Source of the DNA: Gigaspora rosea
Taxonomy: Eukaryota; Glomeromycota; Glomeromycetes; Diversisporales; Gigasporaceae
DNA: 64,000 bases
Direction of reading: 5' to 3'
Assembly (NCBI GenBank): GCA_003550325.1
Contig: QKWP01000599.1
Location: 110,084 to 174,083, forward strand
Shown: piece after piece, positions 58,115 through 64,000 of the stretch
Position numbering within the stretch: the first letter of the stretch is position 1
Layout of the letters: each line of letters starts with the position of its first letter
Notes under the pieces: generated by a model
What the model saw: only the letters and a program-made list of their open reading frames with translations
Database searches by the model: none
What the model was told of the DNA's origin: nothing
Program-made: the position numbers and the translations under genes

Positions 58115-59940
58115 ATGACAATTAAGTTCTTTGAAAAGCTTTCCAATAATTATCTTGAGCTTCTTGATGACAAAGAAGACTTTAACATAGTTATCAATGT
58201 TGGCGAATTTCCAAACATTAAAAGTTTCCAAGTACATTCAGCAATTTTGAAATACAGATCCTTATATTTTCATAATGAATTGTCAAATATAAATAAAAAT
58301 GAGAAAAATATTAAAATACTCAATTTAAAATATGTTTCAATACAACAATTTGAAATTATTATTAAGTAAGTTATATTATATTAAACTAACTACTGTATAT
58401 CACTTTATAAATGTGCCTATGGGGTTACGCCTATTCATGTATTTTAAAAATTGGCAAAGTAATTTGTGTGTAGAAGTGTTTTCCGTTCTCAAAAATCCTT
58501 CCAAAGCTAAATCTTAAATATATTTCCCTTAAACGAGAAAATTTAAGTTAAAAGGCCTTATATTACATATCAATCATAAGTATACACATTAAACAATTGT
58601 AAATAAATAATAGGCGTAACAACTAATAGGTGCATTTTATTATATTACGTTGCAGAAAGAAATCTAATGTATGCCTAAATTTTTTACAAAGGTATATCTA
58701 TGGTGGAGTGGTCTTGCTTGAAAAACATGACGCATCATTTATTTTTGAGCTCATGCTTATTGCTTACAAATTTCTTCTTGAAGAATTAGCAAAATACCTT
58801 GAAACTTATTTAATTGAAACGGAAGCTCATTGGCTTCGTTTACATTTTATAAATGTTTATCAAAAAAGTTTCCAGAATAATGAGCTTCAAGAATTACAAA
58901 AATGGTGCAATGATATTGTGGCAAAGTATCCTAAAAGTATTTTTGATTCAGAAGACTTCCTCTCGTTTCAAGAAAATGCGCTAGTCTCACTTATTAGCCG
59001 AGATGATTTACAAATGGAAGAATTAAAAATTTGGAATCGTGTTATTGAGTGGGGAATTGCTCAAAATCCTGGTCTGCCATCCGATCCTAAAAACTGGTCC
59101 AATGAGAATTTTTTAGCTTTAAAGACTACTTTACAAAATTGTTTGCCTCATATTCGTTATTTTCAGATGTCTAGTGATGAAGTTATCGATAATGTACAAC
59201 CATACCAACAAATTCTAGAAAAAAATCTTTGGGATGATATAACAAGAAAGTTTATGTCACCAAATCGACAAGTATCATCAACAATTCTCCCACCTCGTAA
59301 AATTTTAACACCAACATTACCTACTAGAATTACCGAACCATTTTCAACAGTTATTAGTGAAATACATGCAGCAGAAATTGCATCATGGATTGATAAAAAA
59401 GTTAATACATATTCCTTAACAAATAATCCATATGAGTTTAAACTACTTCTCCGTGGAACTAGAGATGGTTTTACCCCAGGCACATTTTGGAATTTATGTG
59501 ATGGGCAAAAAAATGTTGTTGTGGTCATGAAAGTCAAAGGCACAGATGAAATTCTTGGTGGATATAATCCTATTGGATGGTGTAAAGTATATGAACCAAA
59601 ACCAGTAAACGCATCTTATCATTATCATTTTAGAAAATGTAATGATAGCTTTATTTTTTCGTTGAAAAATGGAAATGTTCAAAATTCTATATTGAGTCGT
59701 GTAAATCAAACGCAATATTCAGTTGATTCTGCAATTCAATGTTCTCATTCTCATTGTATTATCTTTGGTTATGGTACTCTAACTATGGGTATTAGTCCTA
59801 ATCAAGATAAAGGATGTTGGACTTATAATGATGTTACTACATACGGAAAACCAATTAGAAATGGGTCTACCTATATTGATGGTAAAACTTCATATTTTTC
59901 AGTAGAAGAATATGAAATATTTCAAATTAATAAAAAATAA
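58115..59940 (+). CDS. BTB-BACK-TLD domain protein (two exons, intact)
   Basis: Exon 1 58115-58365 and exon 2 58692-59940 are joined by a GTAAGT donor and an acaaag acceptor (326-bp intron, phase 2), giving about 499 residues. Residues about 20-110: BTB/POZ (DFNIVINVGEFPNIKSFQVH-SAILKYRSLYF). Then BACK: YIYGGVVLLEKHDASFIFEL, with YPKSIFDSEDFLSF and the conserved WSNENFLALKTTLQNCLPHI. A short linker precedes the TLDc domain (from about residue 300), which has EFKLLLRGTRDGFTPGTFWN, LGGYNPIGW, SFIFSL and YFSVEEYEIFQ at its end. The same exon junction is kept in the pseudogene at 15.7-16.3 kb. The family is vastly expanded in Glomeromycotina. By analogy BTB-BACK would dimerise and may recruit cullin-3, while TLDc domains occur in oxidation-resistance proteins; the target is unknown. 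No defects seen. Confidence 0.92.
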
Positions 59941-60794
59941 TTCAAATTATTAATTAGACATATCTGATATACAACTGAAATTTTCTCGTAGATTGTTAAT
60001 ATAATTCATACGAGTTAATTACTTTGTGGAACTAGAGTTCAGTTCCAATAGTAACCTAATTTATAAACACTGAATTTATCCTCACATAATAGTGAAAAAT
60101 AATTAATAATGAGAAAGTTTATTATTATAGCTTTAAATAAAAGATAATGATAAATGATACTGAGTCAAGGTTCATAAAACTTATATAATATGTACAAGGT
60201 TTTAAATAGATAAATAACACGTCTTCATATTTCGAATATAATGTTTTTTAAAGCTTTTTATAATGAATGAATTTATTATTGCTAAATTTGCAGTATACTT
60301 GTCAAGATTACAATACTGCTTCCCTGTGAAAATTCTTTATACTTTTCATTTACGTATGGTATCCTCCGATGACAATATTAAGATCATATTACTAATACTG
60401 GAATCAAAAACTTATCGGATTTGTTTGAATGATTATTGGTTAAATTTTCAACTATCATCTCAAAATTTATGAGAGCAGGTACGTATAATAAAATCCTTGC
60501 TATTTTATTCAGTCTGGAAAATTTCTTGTTGGGAAAATTTCCTGTCTGGGAAATGTTCTTTTGGGAAATATACTACTGTATAAAATAATTGTCGGAGAAA
60601 AGGTTGTCAGGAAATATTCTTGTCGGAGAAATAAACATTTGGGATAAGAACTTTGTCAGTGAAAAGTACTTCTTTCAGAAGCTTACATTGTCGTGTAATT
60701 AGTTGTATCGGGAAAAAAATATTCGGTAAAAATTTCTATTTGGAAATGCACTGTTAAAACTATGTTTTGTTGAGAAAAAAGGATATCGCAATTA
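59941..60794. other. 3' flank of the BTB gene, no gene seen
   Basis: A plus frame at 60263-60472 is not supported. From 60490 to 60780 phrases such as cttgtcggagaaa, ttgggaaa and tgtcgggaaa recur irregularly, decayed repeats of the motif enriched in the MITE that follows. Confidence 0.4.
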
Positions 60795-61091
60795 GGGAGC
60801 GGGTCAAAATCCCGACAAACAGAATCCCGACAAAAAAATCCCGACAACAAAATTCCCGAAAATCCCGACAACAAAAAAATCATTAAATTTATTTAAGTTA
60901 GGTTAGGGTTAGGTAAGTGCCTAGGATAGGGTTAGGGTGAGCACCTGGGCTAGAGTTTGGTTTAGTTGATTTTATAGTAAAGTTGCTCAAGGAAAGCTTT
61001 TTTTGATTGTCGGGATTTTTGATTGTCGGGATTTTTTTGTCGGGATTATGACCTGTCGGGATTTTGTTTGTCGGGATTTTGACCCAAACCC
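60795..61091. mobile_element. 297-bp MITE with iterated TGTCGGGAT motif and telomere-like core
   Basis: Both ends carry GGG..GGGTCAAAATCCCGACAAAC-type inverted repeats with the word tcccgacaa (tgtcggga) repeated four to six times on each side. The centre holds gttagggttaggtaagtgcc and agggttagggtgagcacctg, then gctcaaggaaagcttttttt, the same core as at 27624-27935. Flanked by cgcaatta (60787-60794) and cgcgatta (61092-61099), an 8-bp duplication with one mismatch. Confidence 0.78.
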
Positions 61092-61099
61092 CGCGATTA

Positions 61100-61729
61100 T
61101 GGAGTCGGAGAAATAGAGTTTCGGGAAAATGGACTTTGGGAAAGGAGAACAACGACATAATGTCTGTCTCTCATTATTTTCACCATCGTTCCATTTTCAT
61201 AACAATCTCTTGATTATTTATCCGATCAAATTACCACCTTTAGCAAAATTAAATTCAATTAAAGCGCCTTTTGTTCACTTATTTCAACTCTAATTTTACG
61301 ATGAAACATTTTGCTATCTTTCTGCAACTTCACCATGCGGCATGTCATTGATGCATTCGATCTCTTGTGCTATTTCATCATTGTCTTTTATATCCTGACT
61401 TGGCTTATAAGTCCACTCAATTTGCCGCCATCAGCGCATTCCATATATCATTCAGTCTCTTTTTCATTACCTGATGTAATTCACAAGTAAACGTACGAAC
61501 TCTGAATTAGATTTTAGAGATATAGAGATAGGTAGATAAATTGGTAAGTCTATGGTATCATATTTTGTAACTCCACCGTATTATTAACACATCAACATGT
61601 AAAAATAATTTTCGTATCGTTTTCCCACACTTTGGCCACCTTTTTTGAAGATGACCAATCAAAAAAGTTAAAGTGTTCAGTTTTCTCTTTTCTTTTTTTT
61701 TTTTTTTACAGAACTTGTCATCTATTGTA
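61100..61729. other. intergenic, no gene seen
   Basis: Less A+T-rich than average but without a coding frame. 61625-61665 is related to the 181-bp duplicated unit at 42549-42911. Confidence 0.4.
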
Positions 61730-62250
61730 GCATACACAAAATATAGTTAAATTTGAATAAACTACATTGAAATTATCGAGATTCTAACATGATTTAAAGA
61801 ATTCTGTTGCAGTATTTACTAATGCGGACACAAAGGTTAAAGTTGAGTTAGTATTAGACTACAGTATCATAATTTTTAACATAATTTGATATATAAAATT
61901 CTATTATAAAACTTACTCGCTATTCAGTGACTATAGTATGTAGTTAAGGTTGAGTTAGTTGCATTAGAATTATTGGTACTATTTTGATTCATAATTTACT
62001 CTCCAATACAGTATAATGATGGCTAAAGTTGAGTTAATATTGGAATTATTTTGATTTTTCATAAAAATTTCTATCATAGAACATACTTACTATTCCAGTT
62101 TCACAATATGTGGTTAAGCTTGAGTTGATTGCATTGGAATTATCATGATTTACCATTTAGAATTCTGTTACAAAACTTATTTTCTAATGTGGTATATACA
62201 GTGGTTAAAGTTGAATTAGTATTTTAATTTTACTTTTAAGCAAACAGAAT
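61730..62250. repeat. degenerate ~100-bp tandem repeats
   Basis: Phrases ggttaaagttgagttagt, gaattatcgagattct and aaaacttactcgctattc alternate about every 100-110 bp. They are diverged relatives of the subunits in the 40690-42115 array. Confidence 0.55.
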
Positions 62251-62399
62251 TAAGCTTCATATTCATACTGACACACTAGGTAGATATTGAAAATATATAC
62301 CTGTGTGAATAAACTATATTTTATAAAATCCAAAACTGAATTTTGCTTTACTTTTGTTAAATGAAGACTAATATTTTGTCAGATGTTTATAAATTCTCA

Positions 62400-62720
62400 T
62401 AGTTGGCAGTTTTTAAAATTTTTACAGTGGATGAAGACTCTGTTTGGTTTGTTGTTGGTTTTTCAAATTCTTATAGCAGAGGAAAAACTATATTATGTCT
62501 GGTTATTTTTAAGATCCTCATATTTTATTTCAGTCAAATATTTTTTAATTCTTATAGCTGATAAAAATCTTTATTTAGTCAGGTTATGTTAAAATTTTTT
62601 AGTTAAAAAGACTATATTGCTTGAATGATTTTAAAGTTTTTATAACTGTGTGAAAACTATATTTAGTTAGATTATTTAAAAATTTTATAGGTACAAAAAC
62701 TATATTTGGAGATATTTAAA
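62400..62720. repeat. degenerate ~55-60-bp tandem repeat
   Basis: attcttatagctg..gaaaaactatatttagtcaggttatttttaa recurs about six times with indels. The frame 62383-62592 is a by-product. Confidence 0.55.
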
Positions 62721-63411
62721 GCCAGCCTGGCATCTTATGAAAATACCTGACTTTTTCTATTTTTTGATTTTTAAGGATAGGGTAAATGTAGCTCATTTTT
62801 AATAGTGATCGCATTGTGATCATATGAAATTAGGTGATTGACCAATCAGGATTGTTAACAACATAGATTTAACCAATCAGAATTAAATTATTTTGTGTAA
62901 CTAAGAAAAATGCGAGCCAACTTAGGAAAACTTTATAACATATAAAAGTATAACTTTTTTCAAATACTTTATTTACAATTTTTTTATATTTGTGATAATT
63001 TTAATAATAAAATTACCTTTTTACAATCATATTTATGTATTATTATAGATATTTGCTATATAGAAAAGTCACAATTTTACTAATTAAATCAAGATTTATA
63101 CATTATTATAGATATTTGCTATATAGAAAAGTCACAATTTTACTAATTAAATCAAGATTTATGAAACAATTAAAGTTGTTAGAAAGAATTAAATACACCT
63201 ACTTTAAAATTTTCATACAAATTGGATAAATTATAATTAGTATAGTTTTTCATTTTACATATCTACAAATATAGCTAAAAAATTTGTAATTTTTTTTGTA
63301 TAAACATAAAATAAAAAACTTATTAATAAATATTAACTAATTTATATAAAAATTTAGAGTAGGTGTATTTTGTTCTATTGAATAATATTTATTATAGCAA
63401 AAAATCGATTT
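62721..63411. other. intergenic with an exact 63-bp tandem duplication
   Basis: 63039-63101 and 63102-63164 are the same 63-bp unit (attattatagatatttgctatatagaaaag...), with no difference that I can see, so the duplication is recent. A gggtgatc/accaatcag-type patch at 62770-62880 resembles the outer parts of the foldback family at 36948-37670. No gene. Confidence 0.55.
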
Positions 63412-63815
63412 GCTTAGGGGAGTGCCATTTATCACCTAATTTTTTAGGTAGGTGGGGGGTAGAGCAATTATCAGGTCCTATATATAATATAATATATATC
63501 ATATATATAAATATATATTTATATATATTATTATATATATATAATTTTTAATATTGAATATCTTTTGATCTACCAGTCCATTTTTGATGATTTAACTACC
63601 AAAATGGTCACCTTAGTGAGCCAATTCTAACAAGCTAAAATCACTAAATTCTAATCACAGGATCCTAAGATCAACAAAGATTTGTATTCTATAAACAATT
63701 AATAATTAGATATGTCTAATTTGGTGCATCTAAGTTCTATGATGAATACCACGTGCCATATTGATCAGAATTAGATTATTTTGGTACTATTTGATTCGTC
63801 TCATTGAGACTAGTG
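63412..63815. mobile_element. second copy of the foldback family of 36948-37670, degraded
   Basis: gtgccatttatcacctaatt at the left matches the outer end of the 37-kb copy. 63577-63690 matches one arm of its palindrome (ttactaccaaaatgktcg, ttctaacaagc, atcactaaattctaatcaca). The second arm is reduced to gattcgtctcattgagac near 63795. Confidence 0.6.
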
Positions 63816-64000
63816 CTCCTAGGTCCAGTCTGGGTCTGGTCCGGTCCAGGATCAGACCAGGTTCAGACTCTAAATTTTACTAATTTCAGACTTCAGACCA
63901 GACTCAACTATGAGTCCAGTCCGGGTCTGGTCTGAAATCTGCAGACTGGTCTAAGTCCGAATTTAATTATATGTATTTTTTGGCACTGAACAAGTTTACT
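63816..64000. repeat. iterated ggtctggtcc motif, start of an element
   Basis: After tagtgctcctaggtccag the motif ggtctggtcc/cagacc(ag) is repeated about ten times in both orientations. The beginning TAGTGCT resembles the ends of the hAT-like elements at 6024 and 42979. The other end lies outside the window. Confidence 0.45.

Noticed and set aside
60898-61158. 86-residue minus frame rich in IPT/NPD repeats
   Set aside because: It is a translation of the iterated tgtcggga words of the MITE at 60795-61091.

Overview
The window looks like nuclear DNA of an arbuscular mycorrhizal fungus (Glomeromycotina, Rhizophagus-like). The reasons are very high A+T, short GT-AG introns, and host-type genes belonging to families known to be hugely expanded in these fungi: BTB-BACK-TLD proteins, tyrosine-kinase-like kinases with an N-terminal Cys-rich module, Sel1 repeats, and a 28-residue leucine-rich-repeat protein. 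The species assignment is inference. Only one gene reads cleanly from start to stop: the two-exon BTB-BACK-TLD gene at 58115-59940. Most other recognisable coding sequence carries frameshifts or stops, and most of the DNA is transposons and satellites.

Layout. 0-1 kb: a decayed MULE transposase. 2.5-5.5 kb: an inverted-repeat-bounded element built of two tandem-repeat domains, one with a 196-bp, dimerically organised palindromic monomer. 6.2-14.0 kb: a 7.8-kb Mutator-like element with ~240-bp terminal inverted repeats (TIRs) and a 9-bp target duplication (1 mismatch). Its SWIM-type transposase is split by a hAT-like insertion (7770-9061) that has its own 8-bp duplication; the whole MULE sits just inside the left end of an older hAT-like relic. 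15.6-16.3 kb: a BTB-BACK pseudogene keeping the same intron position as the intact gene. 17.5-21.6 kb: a complete two-gene PIF/Harbinger element (HARBI1-like transposase plus Myb/SANT-like protein), decayed. 22-27 kb: Tc1/mariner-type and other MITEs and foldback repeats, one of them splitting an Asn/Ser/Lys-rich relic ORF.

27.6-36.9 kb: a kinase island with two decayed kinases on + and one better preserved kinase on -, bracketed by an inverted pair of ~310-bp repeats. 36-42 kb: ~100-bp and ~390-bp satellite arrays, a 255-bp palindrome and a Sel1-repeat relic. 43.0-43.7 kb: hAT-like element with perfect 8-bp duplication. 45.0-48.3 kb: a gag-only LTR retrotransposon with a 252-bp MITE in its 3' LTR. 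49-53 kb: several small MITEs, two with perfect 8-bp duplications. 54.6-56.2 kb: TPR + LRR gene, frameshifted. 56.6-64 kb: a Helitron-like 3' terminus, a 96-bp satellite, the intact BTB-BACK-TLD gene, a MITE with telomere-like core, more satellites and a foldback element.

Two themes run through the window. First, at least six small repeats with different terminal sequences share a core module containing TTAGGG-like repeats followed by a conserved block. Second, many hAT-like elements carry a family-specific short motif iterated near each end. Host gene families (kinases, BTB, Sel1, LRR) are embedded in this repeat landscape and are mostly decaying.
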